Shown here: piece by piece, positions 23,564 through 33,134 of the stretch
How positions within the stretch are numbered: position 1 is the stretch's first letter
How the letters are laid out: each line of letters opens with the position of its first letter
NCBI GenBank assembly: GCA_014529385.2
Contig: CM043943.1
Location: 153,613,092 to 153,677,091 of the forward strand
Reading direction: 5' to 3'
Source of the DNA: Adiantum capillus-veneris
Lineage: Eukaryota; Streptophyta; Polypodiopsida; Polypodiales; Pteridaceae
DNA length: 64,000 bases
Position numbers and translations under genes: made by a program
The notes under the pieces: model-generated
Told to the model about the DNA's origin: nothing
Seen by the model: the letters and a program-made list of their open reading frames with translations, nothing else
The model's database searches: none

Positions 23564-23647
23564 TGTGTGTGTGTGTTATAGAGAGAGGAGAAATAGGTGG
23601 AGACAGGGGGGGAGGAGAGAGAGAGAGATAGATAGATAGATAGATAG
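23080..23647. repeat. CT/CA then GT/GA microsatellite block with foldback core
   Basis: CT, CA and TA runs on the left of 23353 and GT, GA and GATA runs on the right of 23411, mirroring each other about the foldback. Ends with about six GATA units (23621-23647). Confidence 0.85.
23353..23411. repeat. foldback 2, GCGCGC stem
   Basis: Left arm ACTAAAGGCGCGCGAAGAC pairs with right arm GTCTCTACGCGCGCCTTTAG (plus T). Its loop is the reverse complement of the loop of foldback 1 (CCAAAGAGTA core). Confidence 0.85.
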
Positions 23648-23720
23648 TTCTATTATCGTCCTGGGAGGTCAAATATGACCTATGGGACCAAATGAACATG
23701 TCACGTGGTGTGAGTGGAGT

Positions 23721-26700
23721 TCATAAGTGACTCTTGATGCTCAAAAATGGCTGAAATGAGCGTCGCAATAGAGAGTCCACATCGTGGTTGGGAGAGGAAG
23801 GTATGTAGGGAGAGCTCATGGCTGAATATATGGGGAAAAGAGGACCTAATGTGGTCAAAAGCTGAGCACTCAAGTAGTGTGTGGTACTCACTCTCTCGCA
23901 CTTGACGAGGGCATAAGGTGCAAAGTCGATGACACTCCTCGCCAGTGCCCCAACGTCCTGTCTCGCAGAGCGTAGAGAATGGGAGCTAAGACGAATGGAG
24001 GCAATGGTGCGGATCGCACTCAACGGGATGGGCTCAAGGATATAGGAATGGGTTCGGTTACCTCGTTCCGAGAAGAAGAGAGATTTGTAGTTTGGGGCAA
24101 CGTGTGTGGTGTAATGGCTGAAGCGAGAACCTCCAGATTTCTCCCAAGCCATGATACATTGGCGTTGTAAGAAGGCCTCATTAACTTGGGAGTCGATCGA
24201 CGCATCCTTGACCAAGTGACATGCATCCCATCTTCCAAACCATTTCTTGATATCAAGCATCCACCCCGAACTTAGTATTTTGCTCTTGCATGTCTTTTGA
24301 ACCTTTTGACTTGCTTCATATGCGATTCTAGGAAGTCGATGCAAAGGGCTACGTTGTGTCTTACGCATGTACTCCACAACCCTTTCCATGCCCAAGACCT
24401 CAATGGGAAGCGATCCGGACTCAAGAAGTAAGAGCATGTAGGGTGTTTGTGTCTTGACTTGGAGAAAGTTGGTGAGAAAACGCTTTTGGACATTCTCAAA
24501 CTCTTTCCAAGTAGACTTCCCGATGCTTCCACCCCACACCTCCACTCCATAAAGAAGCACCGGTGTCACCAATGTGTCAAAGAGGTACTTTTTGAGAGCC
24601 CAACACTTGATCTCTCCTGCATTGCACATGTTCTCAAATGCATAATAAGCCCTCTTTCCAGCTTCCAAGCGACGCATTGCACAATCCTTCCATTTATGAT
24701 TGGATGGAACCTCAAGGCCAAGGTACTTGAAGTGATCTACCACTTCAAGTTTCTCATTGTTGTTTACAATGCATGGATTTTCATCATTGAGGGTCTTTAC
24801 AAGCATAACCTTAGTTTTGGATCCATTCACGATCAGCCCGCTATGTAGGCAAAAGCGTTCCAAGACACTCATAAGCTTTTGTGCATCTTCTAAGGTATGT
24901 GCCAAGAGCACTACATCATCGGCATAAAGCAAAAGCATGATCACCGCATTTCCAATCTTAACCTCTTCTATGCCTTCTTGCTGCATAAAATCAAGAACCG
25001 TGTATTCCAATTCATCAATGAGTAGCCCAAAGAGGGTTGGGGAAAGTGGGCATCCTTGTTTGACACCAATAGTGCTTGCAAAAAATTCTGAAATTCCATC
25101 TCCCATACGTAATCGACATATCACTTTTTGGTAGATGCGAAAGACTACATGCATAAATTCTCTCGGCACTTGAAGGGTTTGCATACGTCTCCAAAGATTT
25201 CCTCGCGATACCATGTCAAAAGCTTTCTTGAAATCCACAAAGCAACAATACAACTTTTTTCCTTTCAATCGAGACGCTTCCATAAGAACTCGAAGAGTGA
25301 CAAGGTGATCAATAGTGCTATGATGCTTTCGGAAACCTGCTTGGCCAAGCGCACGTTTGCCATTCTTTTCAGCCCATTCACTTATCTTCATCTCCATGAT
25401 ACATCCAAATAACTTTTCCATCAAAGAACCAACCATTATAGTGCGATAGTTGTTCACATTGTTTACATCTCCTCCTTTGTGCAAAGGTTTGATCCAATTT
25501 GCACTCCAATCATGAGGCATGCCATACTGAAGTGCAAGGTTAAACATATCGCATATCCAATATCGTGTTTTCTTGCTTGTCCATTTAATCATTTCAGCCT
25601 TGACACCTTGAATGTCACTTGCCTTGCGAGTAGCAAGTTTCTCAAGCGCGCGGCATACATCTTCAATGGTAAAGAAGGGAGACATAAATGGAAGGGAGCT
25701 ACAACCCTCCATCTTATCAACATTGGGTTGCTCATAGAGGTTCTTACAATGCATATACATATCCTCAAGAGTCAAGTCACCAAAGCTCTCAACGCGCTTG
25801 CCTTTTAGATTTTGCCAAAACTTGCCACATGCATGTGCTTTCTCTTGTGCTAAAAGAAGTTGTTTTTCGACTTCCCACCTTCTCCTCTTCTTTTGAACAA
25901 GTGCTTTGTATGTGTGTGAACATTCCAAGTAAACTTCCTTGTCTTTGATTGCATCCAATCTTAGCAAGTGTTTTCGGGCTTGACTACATTCCATGTCAAA
26001 CCATTTCTTCTTGGTGCTACCCTTCTTAGACCTTTTGCAAGACATGTGTTTCGCCGAAAAGCATTCCTTCGCACAAGAGAAAATTACTTCTTTGAAAACT
26101 TTCCACTTGCATTCTAATGTTGGGCTCCCTTGATGCTCTATCATGCTTAACATTTGGTCCACCATATCAGCATATATAAGTGCTCGTTTGAAGTCTAGAA
26201 GTAGGTACAAATGATTCACATCATGATTGGAGGCTACATGCTCGGGCCGTTTACCACACTTGAGGTCAATACATAACATCCTATGATCCGATTCCGGATT
26301 CCATTCACCAAGTGTAAAGCTTTGTATGCATTCTAGAGTGGCTTCTGAGAACAACATATAGTCAATCACGCTAGCACCATTGTGCTTTCTACATGTAAAG
26401 TCATTGGTGCCTTGCCATAGAGATACACCATTTGCAATGAGCATTCCGGTACTATTGCACATATGTAGAAGTGACTTTCCATAGTGATCCACTTCTTTTG
26501 CATCATTAGAACTTCGATTATACATGTATGAGTCATCCACTCTTCTTGATACATACGGCATGTCGACTGTTGTGTGTGTGTCGTGTTGTAACATATTTGT
26601 GCGAGCATTCATGTCTCCAAAAACAATGACTTCACCTTGATCCTTGTAATGAGCAATGTCTTCCTCTAGTTCAACAAAGGGCTGATCTCTATCCATATTC

Positions 26701-27086
26701 AAGCGAGCATAAAAGTTGGAGTCATAGTGAGGAATGTAGCAGTCGGCCACAAACATGACTTGACCATTTGGTGGGCTGATTTTCAGCCATAAGTAGCGTT
26801 TATACTTATCTTCTTTGACAATGGAAACATATTTCAAACCCTTTTTGGTCATACATGCTACGCCTCCTTGGCCTCTTCGTTGCTTTGCATTTTTGGCCCA
26901 CATCAAAGAATGTACATCGTATTTGTCAAATCCAAGAATTCGTTGCGCATCATGCTCCCATGTTTCGACAAGAAGTATCACATCGGAGTCATTGGTAAGC
27001 TCATCAATGCCAATTCCCGCATTCCATGGATACCCGTTACAATTCCAAAAGCTTATTCGCAAGCGTGAGTTGGTCTCATAGATCAT
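23721..27086 (-). CDS. LINE ORF2: endonuclease and reverse transcriptase
   Basis: 1121 aa. Residues about 8-270 are an APE-like endonuclease: 'FWNCNG' (Asn), 'LLVETW' (Glu), 'VFGDMNARTN' near residue 162 and 'ESDHRML' near 267 keep the catalytic residues. It nicks target DNA. RT spans about 490-770: 'CCFVDFKKAFDMV', 'KQGCPLSPTLFGLLIDELE' and 'LLYADDVVLLAH' near 720, with the DD intact. The C-terminal part ends with a helical region; I see no clear RNase H or CCHC knuckle. The start follows ORF1's stop by 6 bp, suggesting coupled translation. No internal stop, so it may be a young or still active copy. Confidence 0.9.
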   Translation of the reverse strand: MIYETNSRLRISFWNCNGYPWNAGIGIDELTNDSDVILLVETWEHDAQRILGFDKYDVHSLMWAKNAKQRRGQGGVACMTKKGLKYVSIVKEDKYKRYLWLKISPPNGQVMFVADCYIPHYDSNFYARLNMDRDQPFVELEEDIAHYKDQGEVIVFGDMNARTNMLQHDTHTTVDMPYVSRRVDDSYMYNRSSNDAKEVDHYGKSLLHMCNSTGMLIANGVSLWQGTNDFTCRKHNGASVIDYMLFSEATLECIQSFTLGEWNPESDHRMLCIDLKCGKRPEHVASNHDVNHLYLLLDFKRALIYADMVDQMLSMIEHQGSPTLECKWKVFKEVIFSCAKECFSAKHMSCKRSKKGSTKKKWFDMECSQARKHLLRLDAIKDKEVYLECSHTYKALVQKKRRRWEVEKQLLLAQEKAHACGKFWQNLKGKRVESFGDLTLEDMYMHCKNLYEQPNVDKMEGCSSLPFMSPFFTIEDVCRALEKLATRKASDIQGVKAEMIKWTSKKTRYWICDMFNLALQYGMPHDWSANWIKPLHKGGDVNNVNNYRTIMVGSLMEKLFGCIMEMKISEWAEKNGKRALGQAGFRKHHSTIDHLVTLRVLMEASRLKGKKLYCCFVDFKKAFDMVSRGNLWRRMQTLQVPREFMHVVFRIYQKVICRLRMGDGISEFFASTIGVKQGCPLSPTLFGLLIDELEYTVLDFMQQEGIEEVKIGNAVIMLLLYADDVVLLAHTLEDAQKLMSVLERFCLHSGLIVNGSKTKVMLVKTLNDENPCIVNNNEKLEVVDHFKYLGLEVPSNHKWKDCAMRRLEAGKRAYYAFENMCNAGEIKCWALKKYLFDTLVTPVLLYGVEVWGGSIGKSTWKEFENVQKRFLTNFLQVKTQTPYMLLLLESGSLPIEVLGMERVVEYMRKTQRSPLHRLPRIAYEASQKVQKTCKSKILSSGWMLDIKKWFGRWDACHLVKDASIDSQVNEAFLQRQCIMAWEKSGGSRFSHYTTHVAPNYKSLFFSERGNRTHSYILEPIPLSAIRTIASIRLSSHSLRSARQDVGALARSVIDFAPYALVKCERVSTTHYLSAQLLTTLGPLFPIYSAMSSPYIPSSPNHDVDSLLRRSFQPFLSIKSHL

Positions 27087-27092
27087 GTGTCC

Positions 27093-28034
27093 CTATTTGT
27101 TGGGTGGACTTGCATCCTCCTCAAGTGCCTTTTCTTCTTGAGATGATACCTTAACCTTCTTGCTTCTTTCCTCGTATGCTTTGCGACGTACATTTTGTTG
27201 CATAAGAGTGTGATCCTCATATACATTACAACCCGTTCCTTTGAGGTAGATCCAACCATTGTCAAGGATGATCTTTCTCTTTACCTCATCAACCATGGTA
27301 CATACAATAGGTCTTTCTCCCAAGCGAGGGACTCCTTGTTTTCCAACTCGATGTGCACCATAAGCCATGATTCCTGACATGCCAAAGTGTGTAGCAAAAA
27401 ACTCTTCAATAGCAACCGCAAGAGATTGGGGTGTTTCCATGCTTTCCTCCTTGATTCCACGAATGACGATGTTCTTTGAGCGTTTTTGTCGTTCTTGCAA
27501 TTCTTGAGTGTCCACATTCTCTACATTCTTTGCTTGGACAACGGCTTGCGTGATAGGAGATGTAGAAACCACATTATCCTTACATATATCAGCCCATGAT
27601 TTGGATGCATTTCTCATCTCACATACATCATGTCGTATTGTATCTATCGTTTCCTCTTTCAATACATGATCACTCTCAACTTTGCTCAAGCGCTCTTTCA
27701 CTACATTCATGTCCACAAGAGAGCGTTTACATTCTTGAACTTCATTCTCAAGATGCATCAAGCGTGTTGTTTGCATTTCAAGAACCTTCTTGAGGTGCTC
27801 ATTCTCCACAACGAGAACTCTTAAAGTACCATTCTCCATTGCAAGTGCGCGCAACTCTTCACCTTGCTTGTTGACGGTTTCTTGTAACGAGATCAAGTAA
27901 GCCATGATCATTGCTTCCGTTGTTGTAGACGATGTGGTTGGATTAGCATCCAAATTCCTTGGAGATTTTGCATCATTCTCCATGGCGAGTGTGGCTTTTC
28001 CACCCTTGCGAGTTTTGTCTGACATTGCCTTCAA
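27093..28034 (-). CDS. LINE ORF1: coiled coil and RNA-binding protein
   Basis: 313 aa (alternative start three codons in). A Ser/Thr-rich start is followed by a coiled coil at about residues 45-150 ('NEHLKKVLEMQTTRLMHLEN'), then an RRM-like region of the L1 ORF1p kind: 'KRSKNIVIRGIKEESMETP', 'AYGAHRVGKQG', 'RPIVCTMVDEVKRKIILDNG' (about 190-285), and a basic C-terminus. It would trimerise and coat LINE RNA. The frame is open. Directly upstream of ORF2 on the same strand. Confidence 0.85.
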   Translation of the reverse strand: MKAMSDKTRKGGKATLAMENDAKSPRNLDANPTTSSTTTEAMIMAYLISLQETVNKQGEELRALAMENGTLRVLVVENEHLKKVLEMQTTRLMHLENEVQECKRSLVDMNVVKERLSKVESDHVLKEETIDTIRHDVCEMRNASKSWADICKDNVVSTSPITQAVVQAKNVENVDTQELQERQKRSKNIVIRGIKEESMETPQSLAVAIEEFFATHFGMSGIMAYGAHRVGKQGVPRLGERPIVCTMVDEVKRKIILDNGWIYLKGTGCNVYEDHTLMQQNVRRKAYEERSKKVKVSSQEEKALEEDASPPNK

Positions 28035-28094
28035 GTCTGCAACAAAAACGCAAAGTTTTGACAGTTTTTTCAGTTCTGAGATGCTGTTACAGAG

Positions 28095-28109
28095 AGAGAA
28101 GACTCTCTC

Positions 28110-28173
<64 letters not shown>

Positions 28174-28285
28174 TCCTTTTCACTAACGGCACGCAGAGGC
28201 ATATTTTATTGTCAAAAAATTCTTTCACGCGCGCCGTTAGTAATGAGATAAGTTTTGGTGAGAGACAGGGAGAGGTTTGGGGGGG

Positions 28286-28360
<75 letters not shown>

Positions 28361-28378
28361 AGATTTTTAGAGAGAGAG
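28095..28378. repeat. (CT)n - foldback 3 - (GA)n palindromic block
   Basis: CT runs at 28103-28171 face GA runs at 28290-28378 across the foldback at 28182-28241, so the arms could pair over about 80 bp more. A G9 run lies at 28279-28287. Confidence 0.85.
28182..28241. repeat. foldback 3, GCGCGC-type stem
   Basis: Left arm ACTAACGGCACGCAGAGG pairs with right arm CACGCGCGCCGTTAGT; same design as foldbacks 1 and 2 (AAAGG replaced by AACGG) with a different AT-rich loop. Confidence 0.8.
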
Positions 28379-28408
28379 AGAGACACTCTTCTATTTGTAT
28401 ACAGTGGA

Positions 28409-28990
28409 ATGGCTAGAACAAAGGCCACTGCAAGAATGGGGGGCAAGGGACCAGGGTTAGCAGCTAAGGCAAGTAGCAGATCTGCAACCCCAAAGAAGAG
28501 ACCTGGAAAACCAAGTAAAATTTTGAAAGGTCCAAGGATAAAGAAGTTACAGAGCTACATGGGACTTTTTCAGAGAAATTAGGAAGGCACAAAAATGTGT
28601 TCATTTGTGCATACCAAAGCTGCCCTTCCAGAGGATGGTGAGGTCCATTTGTGAGGAAGCTACCTGTGGCACTAAAAGGTGGAAAGTGGTTGCATTGATG
28701 ACTCTACAGGAAGCAGTAGAGGACTTCCTACTTGAGTACTTCAGTGACATGACCATTGTAGCACCCATGCCCATAGGGTGACTGTAATGAACAAAGACAG
28801 CGAGACACTAAAAAGGGTAAGGTGGAGGTATGAAAAACTTCTGGTACCCAATGACTGCAGGGATAAAAAAATAAGGGAAATTTTGCTATACCCCCCTGAA
28901 CTATTGCCACAAGTCACAGTTGTAGATGTCACACATGATGTTAATACAAGGGCAAGGGCAGAGACAGTTGCTCGCCAAAAGAAGACATAA
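28409..28990 (+). pseudogene. histone H3-like protein (tail, fold, C-terminal extension)
   Basis: ATG at 28409 gives 'MARTKATARMGGKGPGLAAK', matching the H3 tail [14 protein letters not shown].KA with Met at the Lys9 position and residues 10-11 missing. A frame change near 28540 leads to the fold: 'RSYRATWDFFREIRKAQK' (H3: YRPGTVALREIRRYQK), 'PKLPFQRMVRSICEEA' (H3: RKLPFQRLVREIAQDF) and 'VALMTLQEAVEDFLLEYF' (H3: AVMALQEACEAYLVGLF). After a second frame change near 28775 'HRVTVMNKDSETLKRVRWRY' matches H3 RVTIMPKDIQLARRIRG. An extra charged region follows to 28990. All H3 helices are represented in order; divergence from canonical H3 is large. It sits inside the TIR block upstream of ULP1. Whether H3 and ULP1 form one protein is inference. 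Confidence 0.75.
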
Positions 28991-30561
28991 GGGAAGCAAA
29001 ACTTAAGGAGAAAACAAAAGTAGCAGTGGAGTCCCAGAGGCAAAGAGAATGCAATGTGACCCGATCCATAGATGCAAGCAACAAAGATACTCTACTTTCA
29101 ATGAAGGATGGTTTGCTTGCAGAGATACCATTTATAGATGGAGCCAGAAAGTTGGCTCTGGATACAGTGGACATTAATATATTGCTGGATCCAGATGCTC
29201 AGATATCATATAAAATTATCTACGTTTGTCTTAAGTAAGTTTTAATATTTTTCTAACTTTGAGAACTCAAATGATAGGTGTACTAAATCAGGTACACTCC
29301 TTGTAGTTTGATCAAAAGTCAACTACCACTACACACCCACATGGAGGTGTTTCTTCTTGATCCACAAATGTCTGTGATTATTAGACAGAAGAATAGTCCA
29401 TCTGGCACATTCGAGAGTTGGTTTCTCCACTGTTCTATGCTGGAAGTAACCGTCATCATCTTTATTTATGAGAACAACCATCACTGGAGTCTCATATGCC
29501 TTGATGTTGAGCAGCCAGCAGTGTGGGTGTTCAATTCAATAAAAGGAACCCACCCTAAAAGTAGGTTGTAAGTGTTATGTATTAGAAAGTGTTTCTTATG
29601 GATATCCATGTAAATTTGAAAGCCTCAAGCTAACATCCTGATACTCCTTTATACAATTGTGTAAAGAGATTATTGCTTGCTTATGGCAAGCTATGTGGAA
29701 GGTACGAACTATACAAGGCCCCAATCAAAGGTGTGCCTGTACCAAATCAAACCGATGAAAATTCTTGCGGTTGGAGATGTCTGCTCCATGCAGAATATGT
29801 CCTGCAAAGCTACTTTTCATTACAACCTTTCATGACTAAGGTAACCATTTGGCTTCTCACCATGTGGTCTTTCAATTTTGCAGAGTGCTATGCAAAACTA
29901 CACATATGATTATTTGCAAAGATATCGGGCAAGTCTAATACAACACCTGCTCACTATGTCGAACCCCAGAGAAGCTGAAGATAGCTTCTTGGACGACCGC
30001 ACAATTGATATGAAAATACGTGACGAGCCACCACCACAAGCCCCTGCATCAAATACAGTGGAACCACAACGGGCGGAGGGGTTCATACCTGCCAAAGAGG
30101 AAAGGGCCGAGGATGCAAAAAGGCCAAACGAGGCTATGCAAGGTGCTAGTGTACAAGCAGAGGGGCTTATGGAGGAGACAATGAAAGAGGCAAGTAGGCC
30201 AGTGGAGGAGCCAAAAAAGCCCATAGAGGAAACCCTAGATGAGGCAAGGATGGATGAGGAAAGCAGGCCTATGGATGAGGCAATCCGGCCAATGGAAGAG
30301 CCCCAAAAGGATATGGATGAGGCAAGCCGGCCAATGGAGGGAGAGGAAAAGACCTTGGAGGAAACCCTGGATGAGGCAGAAAGAGCCATGGGGGAGACCC
30401 TTGATGAAGATGAGAACGATGACTACGGCGATGAAGCAAATGCTGAGGATAGCAACAACGACAACAACACTATAGAGACCCCTCTGAAAGGTCCCTGTCC
30501 ATTGACTCTTCAATTATGCCGTGCCGCAACTGCAGAAGACTGCATAGCTCCCTTATTGTAA
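28991..30561 (+). pseudogene. ULP1-like C48 cysteine protease with acidic repeat tail
   Basis: Exon to about 29233 ('DGARKLALDTVDINILLDPD', donor GTAAGT), then an exon from about 29300 with 'VFLLDPQMSVIIRQKN', 'ENNHHWSLICLDVEQPAVWV' and FNSI. The catalytic His is HW; the usual Asp of (Y/F)DS is Asn. The next exon from about 29665 has 'PNQTDENSCGWRCLLHAEYV', with the oxyanion Gln and nucleophile Cys. An intron (about 29841-29883) precedes a last exon to 30561 encoding a long tail of Arg-Pro-Met-Glu-Glu type acidic repeats (30150-30420). ULP1 enzymes cut SUMO-like modifiers. The long open 3' exon suggests the reading frame is under less decay than the H3 part. Confidence 0.75.
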
Positions 30562-31827
30562 CCACCAACATTAGGCCATGCTCTTTATCAAACACTTCCA
30601 CATCCACAGCAGGATTATCTTCCAAACCTACAGAAACCTGGTCCATAGGAATGTACTTACCTCTGAGCATTTGTGATCGCATATACCAAAAGGATACTAA
30701 CAGTGATTGGCTTGCAATCATGTACTTGAAAACTAGAGTGTCAAGCGCGACCTCACACCATATGACAATCTACTCCTTTACATACCATCCTCTGTCAAGA
30801 AGTTTTTCACAAAATGACTGCTGAAATGACTTGCACATGAACATAGTTTTCATAACATGTATATTGTAGTTATGAAACAACTCTATGAACAGTGCAACAG
30901 GACAAAATTTTGCAATTCTAACCAATTTGGTGGGAATAGAGCTATGTATGAGACCTTTGTATATCCTTGTAGAGCTTACTTCGCATTGCCTCCACCATTG
31001 TTTCCTTAGGAACTGGCCAGTCCACAGTGTTCCAATCGGTTGGTAGAGGCACTTTCACCAACATGCCATTCTTATTCCCTGGGCAGAGTTGGTAGAAGTG
31101 GTCATAGAAAAATATTCCTTCATCAGCCAGGCTTTTGCTGGTTCTCCCTGAATACTGTAGAGAACCAACGTGGGCATGAACGACAAGGAAGAGGCCTATT
31201 ATGCGCTCCACAGGCTCCCATTGCTCATTAGAAGAGGGATAAACAGCTGCAAAATATATAGCAAGAGTTAAACTAAGAGTATCAATAAGTGAAAATGACA
31301 AATCTAATGTAGTTGAGATAGGAAGAATGGAGCCATTGCTCATAAGAAGAGGGATATACGTTGCAAAATATATAACAAAAGTTAAAACTGAGAGTATCAA
31401 TAAGTGAAATGACAAATCAAATGCAGTTGAGATGTGAAGAATAGTTACAATTTCAACGTGGTTGATGTATATCTGACACATTTCCACTGTTTGCTATCAC
31501 GTCTAGATGGGTAAATACATGCTGAACAATAACTTCCTTTACAGATCTTTTGCCGATTTCAACTTTGAAATCCAACACTCTGGCCTTCCATGCTGAGCGG
31601 TAAACATTGATTGCACTAGACGTCTTGGCTCATCTTGGTTGCATTAGGACCCATGAACCTTTGTTTATTCTTTGTCCAACGCATTGGTTTTCTGCACTTA
31701 TTGAAGTTGATATTGTAATTGATGATATGCTACTACTTGGCCTCCTAGGCAAAGTGCAGGTGTTGCTAGCTGGTGTGAGAGACCATAAACACCTAGAGCT
31801 TCTTGGGCGGGAAGACGTGGAAGCCAT
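30470..31827 (-). pseudogene. second unidentified accessory gene of the 15 kb element
   Basis: Minus-strand order: Ser-rich start 31827-31630 ('MASTSSRPRSSRCLWSLTPA'), a piece to about 31490 ('KARVLDFKVEIGKRSVKEVI'), an exon about 31249-30945 after an AG acceptor ('EQWEPVERIIGLFLVVHAHV', 'LADEGIFFYDHFYQLCPGNK', 'PTDWNTVDWPVPKETMVEAM'), and about 30830-30470 ('SFWYMRSQMLRGKYIPMDQV'). At least one stop is seen. Its 3' end overlaps the 3' end of the ULP1 gene antisense. No family recognised; transposon context only. Confidence 0.4.
31249..31440. repeat. duplicated intron/exon edge in accessory gene
   Basis: 31240-31325 and 31355-31440 are near copies ('GCAAAATATATA.CAA.AGTTAAA', 'GAGTATCAATAAGTGAAA', 'ATGACAAATC.AATG.AGTTGAGAT'). 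Each includes the start of an exon reading like 'TATCCCTCTTCT.ATGAGCAATGG' on the minus strand, so a splice acceptor was duplicated. Confidence 0.65.
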
Positions 31828-32147
31828 AGCTCTGAGAGAAAAGCTTTAGTGGAGGGAGATTCACTTTGAAAGGATCCTAATGGAGGGAAAGTGTTTTACA
31901 ATTCCAATATCTTGTGCGGGCTTACTGGCCACCCTCCAGTACATTAATGACCATAAGAGAATATCAGCAGTGGGACCACACACGCACCTAACAGCTCGGT
32001 AAAAGCAAAGAAGTTACGATGCCACAATCCTAGATTCGTGAAAGTTTTTAAAATATTTTCCTATTTCTTGAGTCTTTCCACGTATTTTCCTATGTAACAA
32101 AACCCTCAAGCTCATTGGACGCGCTCTATGTTCTCTCTCTTTCATAT

Positions 32148-32179
32148 GGCCCTCCAAATGACCTCCGAAATTTCCTAAT
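32148..32179 (-). repeat. right terminal inverted repeat of the 15 kb element
   Basis: GGCCCTCCAAATGACCTCC followed by GAAATTTCCTAAT; the reverse complement matches 17131-17162 at 31 of 32 positions. Confidence 0.75.
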
Positions 32180-32329
32180 GGTGGAGTCATCTACTATAGC
32201 ACATTGGCACGAGCAATAGCGTGGGGTCAATGACACATAGTCATTGACCACAGCGTGGCCAGGCAGGTTTTGGGGAGGCTTGGTTAATTTTTTTTATTAA
32301 TGCGTTGCACTATGCCGCACAGCATATGC

Positions 32330-32735
32330 AGCCTCCTACGTGGTTAGCTCAGTTGACTTGAAGATGCGTATGTGGAGCAATGAGAGTTCGAGTCCATCTT
32401 GCTAAGTTTTTGGTTGGACAACTTGTAAAGGGCTAATGCTGCACCATTGGAATCTCGACAAGATTGCAATAAATATAATAATGAACCCATCCGTATGTTG
32501 AACCGAGTAGTAGGCCAGTTGAGGGTAAGGGGAGAAGGAGAAATTCTGCCCCAATATAGAGAAAAATAGTGTAAAGCCCCAAAAAATAAGCTTAATTTTC
32601 TTAAACTTTCTCCTTGCAAATGCAAGGAAAGGAATATGTATGTTTGGAAAAATGGTTTTTCCTGAAAAGTGGTCCCTACAAATGTTCTTGGTGAACACTG
32701 CCTCACAAAATGTAATTTCTCTGTCAAAAAAAGAA
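32330..32735 (+). mobile_element. tRNA-derived SINE candidate
   Basis: The head at 32337-32400 has tRNA-like pol III boxes: A box 'GTGGTTAGCTCAGTTG' and B box 'GAGTTCGAGTCC' about 38 bp apart. The body is unrelated to tRNA and ends near an A-rich stretch (CAAAAAAAG, about 32724). No clear target duplication was found. Confidence 0.5.
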
Positions 32736-32751
32736 TGATGGAGATTGGCTT

Positions 32752-32752
<1 letters not shown>

Positions 32753-32840
<88 letters not shown>
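32753..32840. repeat. CT microsatellite, about 43 units
   Basis: Uninterrupted CT run. Confidence 0.95.
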
Positions 32841-32843
<3 letters not shown>

Positions 32844-33134
32844 GATAAAGAAAAAGTAGTACATCACTCTAATTCAAGACAAACGTTACAAAATAAGACG
32901 TCTCATGTCTTGATGGGTATTCAGTATTAATAGACTAGATACCAATCTTTGCTTGCACAGAAGGCAAAAAGTAGTTCAACCTTGATAAATGGTGGTCCTC
33001 CAAACAAGAAACCCATAGCATACACACACGCTATCTTAAATCGTCCTCTTGAATCACCGACCATGGTCGATGTTGCGGCGGCTTTGATAGAATCATGATA
33101 CATGATGATTACATGCATTACTTTTTGTTAAACC

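Larger units (their letters stand above)
23640..28090 (-). mobile_element. L1-like non-LTR retrotransposon (LINE), ORFs open
   Basis: Minus strand: ORF1 (28034-27093), a 6-bp spacer, ORF2 (27086-23721), a short 3' UTR, and a (TCTA)n-type tail at 23647-23621 rather than poly(A). Both ORFs are open from start to stop, unlike nearly everything around them. The element lies inside the 15 kb TIR block between foldbacks 2 and 3. The 5' end is uncertain (near 28090, where GA/CT runs begin); no clear target duplication was found. Confidence 0.8.

Noticed and set aside
28277-28408. Upstream start that would add a Gly/Arg/Glu-repeat leader to the H3-like protein
   Set aside because: The leader is a translated GA repeat; the ATG at 28409 gives the exact H3-type start MARTK.
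28409-28990. Ordinary host histone H3 retrocopy
   Set aside because: Canonical H3 is almost invariant; here the tail has deletions and most helix surface residues differ while the LPFQR core stays, and coding continues beyond the H3 end. Not fully excluded.
32337-32400. A true tRNA gene
   Set aside because: Pol III boxes are present but no acceptor stem pairs and there is no clear anticodon arm; a SINE head fits better.
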